A stretch of 6,928 bases of DNA from an uncultured Roseburia sp. (lineage in GTDB: Bacteria > Bacillota > Clostridia > Lachnospirales > Lachnospiraceae). The position numbers and the translations under genes are program-made. This document shows, in pieces, positions 1 through 6,877 of this stretch. The stretch's first letter is position 1; each line of letters begins with the position of its first letter. Location of the stretch: the NCBI GenBank assembly GCA_905206195.1, contig CAJLGN010000068.1, positions 1-6,928 on the forward strand. The letters run 5' to 3'. A model generated the notes under the pieces. The model ran no database searches. It was not told the origin of the DNA and worked only from the letters and a program-made list of their open reading frames with translations.

Positions 1-1
1 G

Positions 2-1348
2 AAGGGGATTGTGTCGTTTGCAATCCCCCTCTTTTTGGGAAATTTATTTCAACAACTCTATAGCACGGTGGATTCATTGATCGTGGGAAATTTTCTCGGA
101 AGCGACGCGCTGGCGGCAGTGACCTCCTCCGGCAGTCTGATTTTTCTGTTGGTGGGATTTTTTGGCGGAATTTCGGTCGGCGCTGGCGTGGTGATTTCCA
201 AATACTACGGGGCGAAAGATTTGGAGGGATTAAAGAAGGCGGTGCACACAGACGTGGCGTTTGGTCTGGCGGCGGGACTTCTGCTCACCGTGGTGGGAAT
301 GTTTTTGGCACCGCAGATTCTGGTGCTGATGGGAACGCCGGAGTCGGTACTCCCGAACTCCATCGTCTATTTTCGGACGTATTTTGCAGGTTCTCTCGCA
401 TTTGTCATGTACAATATTGTGATGGGAATTTTGCAGGCGGTGGGGGATAGCAGACATCCACTTTACTACCTGATTTTTTCCTCGATTGTGAATGTCGTGC
501 TGGATCTTCTGTTTGTCGGTGTGTTTCGCTGGGGTGTGGGTTCCGCGGCTCTGGCGACGGTGATCTCCCAGGCGGCGAGCGCGGCACTCTGCCTGATCCG
601 TCTGGTGCGAACACAGGAGGTCTACCGGGTGCGTATTCGGGAGATTCGTTTTCATTCGGTGCTTTTTCGGCAGATCATTGGAATTGGTCTGCCGTCCGGC
701 ATGCAGAATTCGATCATCTCCATCGCGAATATCGTGGTGCAGTCAAATATCAATAAATTTGGCGTCATGGCGGTGGCGGGCTGCGGTGTCTACTCAAAGA
801 TTGAGGGATTTGCGTTTTTGCCGATCACCTGCTTTGCGATGGCGCTGACGACCTTTATCGGGCAGAATCTGGGGGCGGGACAGTATGACCGCGCAAAAAA
901 GGGAGCGTATTTTGGCATCGCCTGCTCCGTGACGCTGGCGGAGCTGGTGGGCGTGCTTGTCCATTTTTTGATCCCGTATTTTGCCGCGGCATTTGACGAT
1001 AGCCCACAGGTGGTGGAGATCGCCACAAGGCAGGCGCATGTGGAGGCGCTGTTTTATTGCTTTTTGGCTCTCTCACACTGCATTGCAGGCATCATGCGCG
1101 GTGCGGGAAAATCCACCGTGCCGATGTTTGTTATGCTGTTCTCATGGTGCATCATAAGAATCACCTACATCACGATCACGGTGCATTTTATCCCGAAGAT
1201 TCAGGTGATCTTTTGGGCGTATCCGTTGACATGGTCGATCAGCTCGGCAATATTTTTGATCTACTTCCTAAAGGCCAACTGGGTGTATGCATTTGAAAAA
1301 AACGCGCGTAAAAAGTTCAGGCCTGGAGCTCTTTGTAGAAGCGAATAA
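2..1348 (+). CDS. MATE family efflux transporter (5' end outside window)
   Basis: Integral membrane exporter of the MATE family, which expels drugs, dyes or metabolites in exchange for Na+ or H+. The visible protein is about 448 residues and carries the two homologous halves of the family. Counting from the GTG at 11, the first half opens with IPLFLGNLFQQLYSTVDSLI (residues 5-24) followed by GSDALAAV. The second half opens around residues 223-236 (IGIGLPSGMQNSII) and includes FIGQNLGAGQYDRAKKG near 282-298. Many hydrophobic segments follow, consistent with about 12 membrane helices. The frame is open to the left edge (K-G-I before the GTG), and family members normally have a short N-terminal stretch before the FAIP-like motif, so the GTG is probably an internal Val codon and roughly 10-20 residues are missing. 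The substrate cannot be read from the sequence. The gene ends at a TAA inside the 3' end of the convergent lysR-type gene. Confidence 0.93.
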   Translation, partial: KGIVSFAIPLFLGNLFQQLYSTVDSLIVGNFLGSDALAAVTSSGSLIFLLVGFFGGISVGAGVVISKYYGAKDLEGLKKAVHTDVAFGLAAGLLLTVVGMFLAPQILVLMGTPESVLPNSIVYFRTYFAGSLAFVMYNIVMGILQAVGDSRHPLYYLIFSSIVNVVLDLLFVGVFRWGVGSAALATVISQAASAALCLIRLVRTQEVYRVRIREIRFHSVLFRQIIGIGLPSGMQNSIISIANIVVQSNINKFGVMAVAGCGVYSKIEGFAFLPITCFAMALTTFIGQNLGAGQYDRAKKGAYFGIACSVTLAELVGVLVHFLIPYFAAAFDDSPQVVEIATRQAHVEALFYCFLALSHCIAGIMRGAGKSTVPMFVMLFSWCIIRITYITITVHFIPKIQVIFWAYPLTWSISSAIFLIYFLKANWVYAFEKNARKKFRPGALCRSE

Positions 1349-2213
1349 ATTCCTCGAGCGATTTCGGTGGTTTGGCGTTGGTGCGGTATGCAAACCCGAC
1401 CTCGCGCCGGGGGAGGGGGATGTCAAGTGGAATTTCCACCAGTGAGCCGCCCTCCAGATCTGATTGGACGAAGTTTTTAATCACACTGGCGACACCGACA
1501 CCGATGCGGGCAAATGCGATCAGCAGATCCATGTCGGAGATGTCGATGGAATCCTGCACTGCAATTTGGTTCTCCCGCAGATAATGATCGATATATTGTC
1601 TTGTCATATTATTTTGATCGAGCAGCATGAGCGTGGCGTTGGAGAGAATCTCATCTCTCCCGATGCCGCGGGTGTTTAAATTGCGCAGATAATCCTTTGC
1701 CGCCACGAACACATCCTCGATCTCCTCCAGAAAATCGAAATGGATATGCTTGAGATTTGCGGGCTTTCCGACGAGACCGATATCGATCTTGTTCTCCTCC
1801 AAAAGCTTTAGGGTCTCATTCGTCGACTGGCAGCTGATGGAGATAGAAATATGTGGATTTTGGCGTATGAACTCCTTTAAATAGGGGAGGAGGATGTATT
1901 TGCAGAGCGTGGAGCTGACACCGATTTTTAAATGGCCAACGCCCAGCTCGATGGAGCGTTTTAGCTTCTCCTCGCCGAGTGTCAGCGTCTCAAATGCAGA
2001 CCTGACGTGATCGTACAGCAGTTTTCCTTCCTCGGTGAGAATCACACCGCGCGAGCTTCTGGAAAAAAGACGACACCCGACGGACTCCTCGAGCTTTTGG
2101 ATGGATTTGCTGATGGCTGGCTGACTGATATAGAGCTCCTTGGCGGCTTTTGAAATATTTCCGGTGCTTGCGACCGCATAAAAAATTCGATAGGAAGAGA
2201 GATTTTGATTCAT
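1317..2213 (-). CDS. LysR family transcriptional regulator, divergent from leuCD
   Basis: A 298-residue LysR-type regulator of normal family length. Residues 6-65 form the winged helix-turn-helix: FYAVASTGNISKAAKELYIS, then the recognition helix QPAISKSIQKLEE, then the wing GCRLFSRSSRGVILTEEG. Residues from about 92 (GHLKIGVSSTLCKYILLPYL) to the end are the effector-binding domain. The start is well fixed: AAAGGAG (minus strand, 2219-2225) lies 5 nt before the ATG. It is transcribed away from leuC across a shared region of about 200 bp, the usual geometry for a LysR protein controlling its divergent neighbour. It therefore probably regulates leuCD, perhaps sensing a leucine-pathway intermediate such as isopropylmalate; both target and ligand are inference. 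Its last 32 bp overlap the end of the convergent MATE gene. Confidence 0.93.
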   Translation of the reverse strand: MNQNLSSYRIFYAVASTGNISKAAKELYISQPAISKSIQKLEESVGCRLFSRSSRGVILTEEGKLLYDHVRSAFETLTLGEEKLKRSIELGVGHLKIGVSSTLCKYILLPYLKEFIRQNPHISISISCQSTNETLKLLEENKIDIGLVGKPANLKHIHFDFLEEIEDVFVAAKDYLRNLNTRGIGRDEILSNATLMLLDQNNMTRQYIDHYLRENQIAVQDSIDISDMDLLIAFARIGVGVASVIKNFVQSDLEGGSLVEIPLDIPLPRREVGFAYRTNAKPPKSLEEFIRFYKELQA

Positions 2214-2266
2214 GATAACTCCTTTTGTCCGGTGATGTGGTGGCAGAGTACATTTTTAATAGAAAA

Positions 2267-2295
2267 ATTATAACATGAGAATAAGTTATGGTAAA
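2267..2295 (-). promoter_or_regulatory. Putative sigma-A promoter of the lysR-type gene
   Basis: Read on the minus strand, TTTACC (2290-2295) and a perfect TATAAT (2267-2272) are separated by 17 bp and lie about 55 bp upstream of the lysR ATG. The -10 matches consensus fully and the -35 matches at 4 of 6 positions. The spacer is almost entirely occupied by an inverted repeat, which suggests autorepression. Confidence 0.6.
2270..2289. promoter_or_regulatory. Inverted repeat, candidate LysR-type operator
   Basis: ATAAC (2270-2274) and GTTAT (2285-2289) are perfect inverted copies separated by 10 bp, in the intergenic region between the lysR-type gene and leuC. LysR regulators bind interrupted dyads of about this size, usually described as T-N11-A. 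The site overlaps the -10 and spacer of the lysR promoter and lies about 30-50 bp upstream of the likely leuC -10, a position suited to self-repression and leuCD activation. The region is AT-rich, so chance dyads are possible. Confidence 0.45.
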
Positions 2296-2323
2296 TATAT
2301 TTATTATGTATTTTTATTATAGT
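2292..2323 (+). promoter_or_regulatory. Likely leuCD promoter region with a poor -35
   Basis: Candidate -10 hexamers are TATTAT (2315-2320) and TATAGT (2318-2323). Upstream at the proper distance there is only AT-rich sequence with no TTGACA-like -35. A missing -35 next to a candidate LysR dyad is what an activator-dependent promoter would look like. The leader from here to leuC is about 90-100 nt. It shows no T-box signature and no obvious leucine-rich leader peptide. Confidence 0.35.
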
Positions 2324-2414
2324 GTTCCCTGTGATAAAATTTGATCAGATAAGTCGGAACGCTAAAGGAAAGTGCTTACAAAGATACAAAAGCATAAAAG
2401 ATTTGAGATGGTTC

Positions 2415-2420
2415 AGGAGG
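2415..2420 (+). promoter_or_regulatory. Ribosome binding site that decides the leuC start
   Basis: A perfect AGGAGG lies only 1 nt before the first ATG (2422), 7 nt before the second in-frame ATG (2428) and 13 nt before the third (2434). Only 2428 has normal Shine-Dalgarno spacing. Confidence 0.75.
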
Positions 2421-2427
2421 GATGGAC

Positions 2428-3693
2428 ATGGGGATGACGATGACACAGAAGATCCTTGCAGCGCACGCGGGGCTTTCTTCGGTCTGCGCAGGAGAGCTCA
2501 TCGAGGCGGATTTGGATTTGGTGCTCGGGAATGACATCACAGCGCCGGTGGCGATCCACGAGATGGATAAGATGAAGGTGGAAGGTGTGTTCGACAGAGA
2601 TAAGATCGCGCTGGTGCTGGATCATTTTGTGCCGAACAAGGATATCAAGTCGGCCCAGCACTGCAAATGTGTCCGGGAATTTGCCTGCAGACACGACATC
2701 ACGAACTTCTTTGACGTTGGGGAGATGGGAATCGAGCATGCACTGCTGCCGGAGAAGGGACTCACGGTGGCGGGGGATGTCATCATCGGTGCCGACTCAC
2801 ACACCTGCACTTACGGCGCCCTGGGTGCGTTCTCCACGGGCGTCGGCAGCACGGATATGGCGGCAGGTATGGCGACGGGAAAAGCATGGTTTAAGGTTCC
2901 GGCGGCGATAAAGTTCAATCTGACTGGAAAGCCGGCGAAGTGGATTGGTGGAAAGGATATTATTTTACATATCATCGGCAGGATCGGCGTGGACGGAGCG
3001 CTCTACAGATCGATGGAGTTCACGGGGGATGGGATTTCTCATCTGACGATGGACGACCGGTTTACAATTGCCAACATGGCGATTGAGGCGGGCGGCAAGA
3101 ACGGAATCTTCCCGGTGGATGACCGTGCGAAAAAATATATGGAAGTACACTCGAAGCGTCCCTACACGGTCTATGAGGCAGATGCGGACGCGGAATACGA
3201 GGAGGAATACACGATTGATCTTAGCGCGTTAAGGCCAACTGTGGCGTTTCCGCATCTCCCGGATAATACGAGAGTCATTGACGAGGTGGGGGATATTTCC
3301 ATCCATCAGGTGGTGATCGGCTCCTGCACAAACGGAAGAATGGAAGATCTCCGCGCTGCAGCTTCCATTTTAAAAGGAAAAAAGGTGGCGAAGGGCGTGC
3401 GTGCGATTGTGATTCCAGCCACACAGCAGATTTATCTGGATGCGATGGCGGAGGGGCTGCTTAAGATTTTCATTGAGGCCGGGGCGATTGTGAGTACGCC
3501 GACCTGTGGGCCTTGTCTGGGCGGCTACATGGGAATTCTCGCGGAGGGAGAGCGGTGCGTATCCACCACAAACCGCAACTTTGTGGGAAGAATGGGTCAT
3601 GTGGAGTCTGAGATCTATCTCGCAAGCCCTGCAGTTGCGGCGGCGAGCGCGGTAGCAGGAAAATTGTGCGGTCCTCAGGCGATCCAGGAATAG
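2428..3693 (+). CDS. leuC: 3-isopropylmalate dehydratase large subunit
   Basis: Catalytic subunit of isopropylmalate isomerase, which interconverts 2- and 3-isopropylmalate through a [4Fe-4S] cluster in leucine synthesis. It is cytosolic and works with LeuD. With the start at 2428 the protein has 421 residues and begins [15 protein letters not shown]. This is the shorter LeuC form common in clostridia and archaea rather than the ~465-residue enterobacterial form. Counting from the longest start (2422), one sees the aconitase-family signature [20 protein letters not shown] at 123-142. The three cluster cysteines are C302 ([13 protein letters not shown]) and C362 and C365 ([10 protein letters not shown]). 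[10 protein letters not shown] follows near 384-393. leuD follows after 49 bp, clearly as one operon. Homoaconitase or a related 2-methylmalate-type dehydratase is possible because this subfamily shares the fold, but leucine synthesis is the most probable role. Confidence 0.93.
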   Translation: MGMTMTQKILAAHAGLSSVCAGELIEADLDLVLGNDITAPVAIHEMDKMKVEGVFDRDKIALVLDHFVPNKDIKSAQHCKCVREFACRHDITNFFDVGEMGIEHALLPEKGLTVAGDVIIGADSHTCTYGALGAFSTGVGSTDMAAGMATGKAWFKVPAAIKFNLTGKPAKWIGGKDIILHIIGRIGVDGALYRSMEFTGDGISHLTMDDRFTIANMAIEAGGKNGIFPVDDRAKKYMEVHSKRPYTVYEADADAEYEEEYTIDLSALRPTVAFPHLPDNTRVIDEVGDISIHQVVIGSCTNGRMEDLRAAASILKGKKVAKGVRAIVIPATQQIYLDAMAEGLLKIFIEAGAIVSTPTCGPCLGGYMGILAEGERCVSTTNRNFVGRMGHVESEIYLASPAVAAASAVAGKLCGPQAIQE

Positions 3694-3742
3694 GAGTCTG
3701 GAAGATGCGGGAAGGCAGTAAAATGATAGAAGGAGAAGGGAC

Positions 3743-4231
3743 ATGAAATCAGCAAAGGGTCATGTATTCAAGTATGGCGACAACGTGGATACGGATGTCA
3801 TCATTCCGGCAAGGTACTTAAATTCCTCCGATCCCAGAGAGCTTGCGGCGCACTGTATGGAGGACATCGACACAGATTTTGTGAAGAGGGTAAAGTCTGG
3901 GGATCTCATTGTAGCAAATAAGAATTTTGGATGCGGTTCCTCAAGAGAGCACGCTCCGATCGCCATCAAAGCGGCGGGGATCAGCTGTGTGATCGCGGAG
4001 ACATTTGCACGCATTTTTTATCGGAATGCAATTAATATTGGGCTGCCAATTATCGAGTGCCCACAGGCGGCGCGCGCGATCGCGGCGGGCGATGAGGTGG
4101 AGGTGGACTTTGATACAGGTGTGATCACGGATCGGACGACAGGTGCCACTTATCGTGGGCAAGCGTTTCCACCGTTTATGCAGAGGATCATCGACTGCGA
4201 AGGACTTGTGAATTATATCAATCAGAAATAG
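3743..4231 (+). CDS. leuD: 3-isopropylmalate dehydratase small subunit
   Basis: Small, swivelling-domain subunit that completes the active site of isopropylmalate isomerase with LeuC. It has 162 residues, normal for the short clostridial/archaeal-type LeuD. Visible landmarks are [15 protein letters not shown] at 12-26, the substrate-recognition loop YLNSSDP at 25-31, the conserved [12 protein letters not shown] at 61-72, and [15 protein letters not shown] at 88-102. An AGGAG (3731-3735) lies 7 nt before the ATG, which fixes the start. The recognition loop reads YLNS. Homoaconitase small subunits of methanogens are reported to carry an arginine here (YLRT, from memory), so its absence favours isopropylmalate, though not decisively. 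A hairpin begins 10 nt after the stop, and no leuB follows. Confidence 0.93.
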   Translation: MKSAKGHVFKYGDNVDTDVIIPARYLNSSDPRELAAHCMEDIDTDFVKRVKSGDLIVANKNFGCGSSREHAPIAIKAAGISCVIAETFARIFYRNAINIGLPIIECPQAARAIAAGDEVEVDFDTGVITDRTTGATYRGQAFPPFMQRIIDCEGLVNYINQK

Positions 4232-4241
4232 GGGACAAAGC

Positions 4242-4288
4242 GGCTGCCGCAGAGCAAAGGAAGGAGATTCATGTGTTCTGTGGCAGCC
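4242..4288. terminator. Hairpin terminator between leuD and the convergent AP2 gene
   Basis: Left arm GGCTGCCGCAGA (4242-4253) pairs with TCTGTGGCAGCC (4277-4288): 12 pairs including one G-U, with a 23-nt loop. CTTTTAA follows on the plus strand, giving a modest T-tail that would stop leuCD transcription. For the minus strand the tail is weaker (GCTTTGT). The right arm lies inside the last codons of the AP2 gene, whose TGA is in the loop, so one structure probably serves both converging genes. Confidence 0.65.
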
Positions 4289-5084
4289 CTTTTAACTGGT
4301 CGAGATAGCTGAGATAGCGGGGGGAGAGTTGCAGATCGGTGTAGAGCTCTGCGTATTCTCTGGGGGAGCAGGAATCGATATAGTTTTCCGGGAAATTTTT
4401 TTGTATCCCCGCAGCTTTGGCGAGGTCGGCGGCCTTGTTGTAGGCGATGGCGGCCTTCTCCTCTGAGGGATACGTGCCAATCTGATAGTTGCCGTTGATG
4501 TGGATTGCGGCAGTATATTTTACTGCGCCTCCCCGGATGGTCTTCTGTACACCGTGAAAGCGATTCTGCACTGCGATGTTGGAATAGCGGAAATCGAGAG
4601 TGTCGCCGTTGACAAATGTATAGTCGCGTCCGGCAACCGCGTAAGGGCGGATGCCGTAGCGGGAGAGGATTGAGTACTGCATGCCGTAGTCGCTGACAAA
4701 GAGATGTCCCTGGCGCTTCTGAATTTTGTGGCTTGAATAATAGAACAGATCGTCAATGTCGAATTTCAACTCAAGCGCCGGGGAGAGGAAATAGCTGAAG
4801 TATCCTTTGCGAAGATAGATTGGATTTCTGAAATAAAGTCGATTATCGCGAAAGTTCAGGAGAACAATCGCCTTGTCAAAAGGGAGAACCGCACTGTAAT
4901 CAAAGACAGAGGAGAGCGCCAAGGTGGGATCGGACAATAATTTCTGCGCGTGGAGATAGGCGGTGGCTGCCTCTGCCTCGCCGTGGAAGCTTCCCAGGCT
5001 AATGTGTTTGCTTCGGTATGTGATGCTGGAGCGATAGTAGACGGTTCCGTTTTTTTTCGTTGCGGCGGATACTCCGGGTAACAT
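4269..5084 (-). CDS. AP2-domain protein with degenerate HNH-like core
   Basis: A 271-residue protein with two AP2-like modules. The first occupies residues 2-50, with YYRSSITYRSKHISLGSF then EAEAATAYLHA. The second spans 176-236, with FHGVQ, KYTAAIHINGNYQIGTYPSE, then KAAIAYNKAADLA. Between them, residues about 105-174 resemble the HNH core of AP2-linked homing endonucleases: DIDDLFYYSSHKIQKRQGHL, then YTFVNGDTLDFRYSNIAVQN, which parallels the usual DHINGDxLDNRxSNLR-type motif. The expected DH pair is replaced by TF, and the upstream 'hR' histidine is also absent, so nuclease activity is unlikely. AP2 modules bind DNA, so a regulator derived from a mobile endonuclease is plausible; no target is known from the sequence. 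The start is supported by AGGAGG (minus strand, 5090-5095), 5 nt before the ATG. The gene is divergent from thrC and convergent with leuD. A run of eight A's sits at codons 10-12. Confidence 0.8.
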   Translation of the reverse strand: MLPGVSAATKKNGTVYYRSSITYRSKHISLGSFHGEAEAATAYLHAQKLLSDPTLALSSVFDYSAVLPFDKAIVLLNFRDNRLYFRNPIYLRKGYFSYFLSPALELKFDIDDLFYYSSHKIQKRQGHLFVSDYGMQYSILSRYGIRPYAVAGRDYTFVNGDTLDFRYSNIAVQNRFHGVQKTIRGGAVKYTAAIHINGNYQIGTYPSEEKAAIAYNKAADLAKAAGIQKNFPENYIDSCSPREYAELYTDLQLSPRYLSYLDQLKGLPQNT

Positions 5085-5145
5085 AGGTGCCTCCTATTGA
5101 CGATAAAGATTCTGTGAATAAAGCTTATGATGTATTTATGTGATG

Positions 5146-5158
5146 GTTACACAGTAAC
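5146..5158. promoter_or_regulatory. 13-bp palindrome GTTAC-ACA-GTAAC, candidate operator
   Basis: Perfect 5-bp inverted repeat with a 3-bp centre in the divergent region between the AP2 gene (ATG at 5084) and thrC. It lies about 55 bp upstream of the thrC -35 and overlaps a weak minus-strand -35-like TTGTTA (5155-5160) that could serve the AP2 gene. It could be an operator for the AP2 protein or another regulator. A dyad this short can also occur by chance. Confidence 0.35.
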
Positions 5159-5212
5159 AAAAAACGACAGAATTTGCAAGCGGGCCATATAAAAATTTAG
5201 TGTGGTAAAGCA

Positions 5213-5242
5213 TTGACATGAATGTGCAGTTTCCTATATAAT
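5213..5242 (+). promoter_or_regulatory. thrC: Strong sigma-A promoter of thrC
   Basis: TTGACA (5213-5218) and TATAAT (5237-5242), both perfect consensus, are separated by 18 bp and preceded by an A/T-rich stretch that could act as an UP element. Transcription should begin near 5249, giving a leader of about 43 nt before the ATG at 5292. No room exists for an attenuator, and no T-box motif is seen. Confidence 0.82.
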
Positions 5243-5276
5243 GTGTGAAAGTCGCTTAGAGCGGAAATATGAGGAT

Positions 5277-5282
5277 AAGAGG
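5277..5282 (+). promoter_or_regulatory. Ribosome binding site that decides the thrC start
   Basis: AAGAGG lies 9 nt before the ATG at 5292 and 18 nt before the next in-frame ATG at 5301. The upstream ATG at 5241 overlaps the promoter -10 and lies before the expected transcript start, so it cannot be used from this promoter. Confidence 0.55.
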
Positions 5283-5291
5283 TTTACGGGA

Positions 5292-6785
5292 ATGGAATTG
5301 ATGTATGTGAGCACAAGAGATGCGGGGGAAAGGGCAACGGCATCTCAGGCAATTTTAAGAGGTTTGGCAAATGACGGGGGATTGTTTGTACCGGCGGAGA
5401 TTCCGAAGTTGGACATCACTTTGGATGAGCTTGCAAAAATGACTTACCAGGAGACTGCGTTCGAGGTGTTGAAGCGATTTCTAACGGATTTTACGGAAGA
5501 AGAGCTGTGGCACTGCATTCATTCCGCATATGACAGCAAGTTCGATACCCGGGAGATCGCTCCCCTTGTGGATGCAGATGGCGCTTATTATCTCGAACTG
5601 TTCCATGGGCAAACGATCGCGTTTAAGGATATGGCACTCTCCATTCTGCCGTATCTTCTGACAACGGCGGCGAAGAAAAATGATGTGAAACATGAGATCG
5701 TGATCCTCACGGCCACTTCCGGAGACACCGGAAAGGCTGCTTTGGCGGGCTTTGCGGATGTGCCGGGCACAAGGATTATCGTGTTCTATCCAAAGAATGG
5801 CGTCAGTCCCATTCAGGAGAAGCAGATGGTGACGCAGAGAGGAGCCAATACTTTTGTCATCGGTATTCACGGCAATTTTGATCAGGCGCAGACCGGGGTC
5901 AAGCAGATGTTCTCCGACAAGGCATTTGCGGCACAGATGGATGCGGCGGGCTACCAGTTCTCCTCCGCGAATTCGATCAATGTCGGGCGTCTGGTGCCAC
6001 AGATTGTCTACTATGTGTATTCCTATGCAAAACTGTATGAGAGCGGCGTACTGGCACAGGGTGAGCCGATCAATGTGGTTGTACCAACCGGAAACTTCGG
6101 AAATATCCTCGCCGCTTTCTATGCTAAAAATATGGGGGTACCGATCGCGAAGCTGATCTGTGCGTCCAATGAAAACCGGGTGCTCTACGACTTTTTTACA
6201 ACTGGAACTTACGATAAGAACCGGGAATTTATGCTGACCAATTCGCCGTCTATGGATATTCTGATTTCCAGCAACCTGGAGCGCTTAATCTACCGCATTG
6301 CGGGAAATGACGCGGAGAAGAATGCAGAGTTGATGCGGGCGCTCTCCACGGACGGAAAGTACAAGATTGCACCGGAGATGAGGGAGCAGCTTAAGGACTT
6401 TTACGGAAATTACACCAGCGGGGAGGAGACTGCGCAGGTGATCCGAGCTCTCTACGAGGAGACGGGGTATATTATTGACACGCATACCGCAGTGGCCTCT
6501 GGTGTCTATCAGAAGTATAAGAAGGAAACCGGGGATTTGGACACGAAGACCGTGATCGCTTCCACGGCGAGCCCATTTAAGTTTTCGCGAAGTGTCATGA
6601 ACGCCATAGACGGAAAATATGATGCCATGTCTGACTTTGCGCTGGTGGATGAGCTGAGTAAGATTGGAAATGTAGAGATCCCGCAGGCGATCGAGGAGAT
6701 TCGGAGTGCCAAAGTCTTGCACGACACTGTCTGCGAGGTGGAGGAGATGGCCTCCACTGTGAAAAAGATTCTTGGAATAGAATGA
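5292..6785 (+). CDS. thrC: Threonine synthase
   Basis: PLP-dependent cytosolic enzyme converting O-phosphohomoserine and water to threonine and phosphate, the final step of threonine synthesis. From 5292 it has 497 residues, typical of the longer bacterial/fungal-type ThrC. Landmarks in this numbering are: N-terminal YVSTRDAGERATASQAIL and GLANDGGLFVP (about 22-34); FHGQTIAFKDMAL with the PLP-binding lysine at about 112; TATSGDTGKAAL at about 141-151; SSANSINVGRLVPQ near 224-237; and the phosphate-binding PTGNFGN near 265-271. The C-terminal part contains IDTHTAVASGVYQKY and ASTASPFKFS, both conserved in the family. ATG 5292 is chosen because of the upstream ribosome site and the promoter position; 5301 is the alternative. 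The gene has its own promoter and is followed by hairpins, so it appears monocistronic, with no hom or thrB next to it. Confidence 0.95.
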   Translation: MELMYVSTRDAGERATASQAILRGLANDGGLFVPAEIPKLDITLDELAKMTYQETAFEVLKRFLTDFTEEELWHCIHSAYDSKFDTREIAPLVDADGAYYLELFHGQTIAFKDMALSILPYLLTTAAKKNDVKHEIVILTATSGDTGKAALAGFADVPGTRIIVFYPKNGVSPIQEKQMVTQRGANTFVIGIHGNFDQAQTGVKQMFSDKAFAAQMDAAGYQFSSANSINVGRLVPQIVYYVYSYAKLYESGVLAQGEPINVVVPTGNFGNILAAFYAKNMGVPIAKLICASNENRVLYDFFTTGTYDKNREFMLTNSPSMDILISSNLERLIYRIAGNDAEKNAELMRALSTDGKYKIAPEMREQLKDFYGNYTSGEETAQVIRALYEETGYIIDTHTAVASGVYQKYKKETGDLDTKTVIASTASPFKFSRSVMNAIDGKYDAMSDFALVDELSKIGNVEIPQAIEEIRSAKVLHDTVCEVEEMASTVKKILGIE

Positions 6786-6800
6786 GAGCAGTCAAAAAGA

Positions 6801-6872
6801 AGAGACTGTCGTAAAATGGCAAATCAACTGCACGGGAGCAGGAGATGAAAGTTGCATTTTGCGACAGTCTCT
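6801..6872. terminator. Long hairpin downstream of thrC
   Basis: AGAGACTGTCG (6801-6811) pairs perfectly with CGACAGTCTCT (6862-6872). The stem continues inward through TAAAATG(G)CAA (6812-6822) with TTGCATTTTG (6852-6861), including one G-U pair and one bulged G. That gives roughly 21 pairs around a 29-nt loop. No T-run follows on the plus strand, but read on the minus strand the stem is followed by TCTTTTTGA, so it may mainly stop transcription entering from the right. It could also act as an RNA-protecting structure or belong to a dispersed repeat. Confidence 0.6.
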
Positions 6873-6877
6873 ACATA

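Noticed and set aside
230..655. 141-codon minus-strand open frame inside the MATE gene
   Set aside because: Antisense to a well-conserved transporter, low-complexity composition rich in H/R/Q, no ribosome site or family resemblance.
2324..2421. T-box or leader-peptide attenuator upstream of leuC
   Set aside because: The leader is short, lacks the conserved T-box TGGNACC-type sequence and shows no leucine-rich peptide or terminator hairpin.
3370..3744. 124-codon minus-strand frame across the leuC 3' end
   Set aside because: It lies antisense to conserved LeuC motifs, including the cysteine region, and has no recognisable domain.
5481..5870. 129-codon minus-strand frame inside thrC
   Set aside because: Antisense shadow of the conserved PLP-binding part of ThrC.
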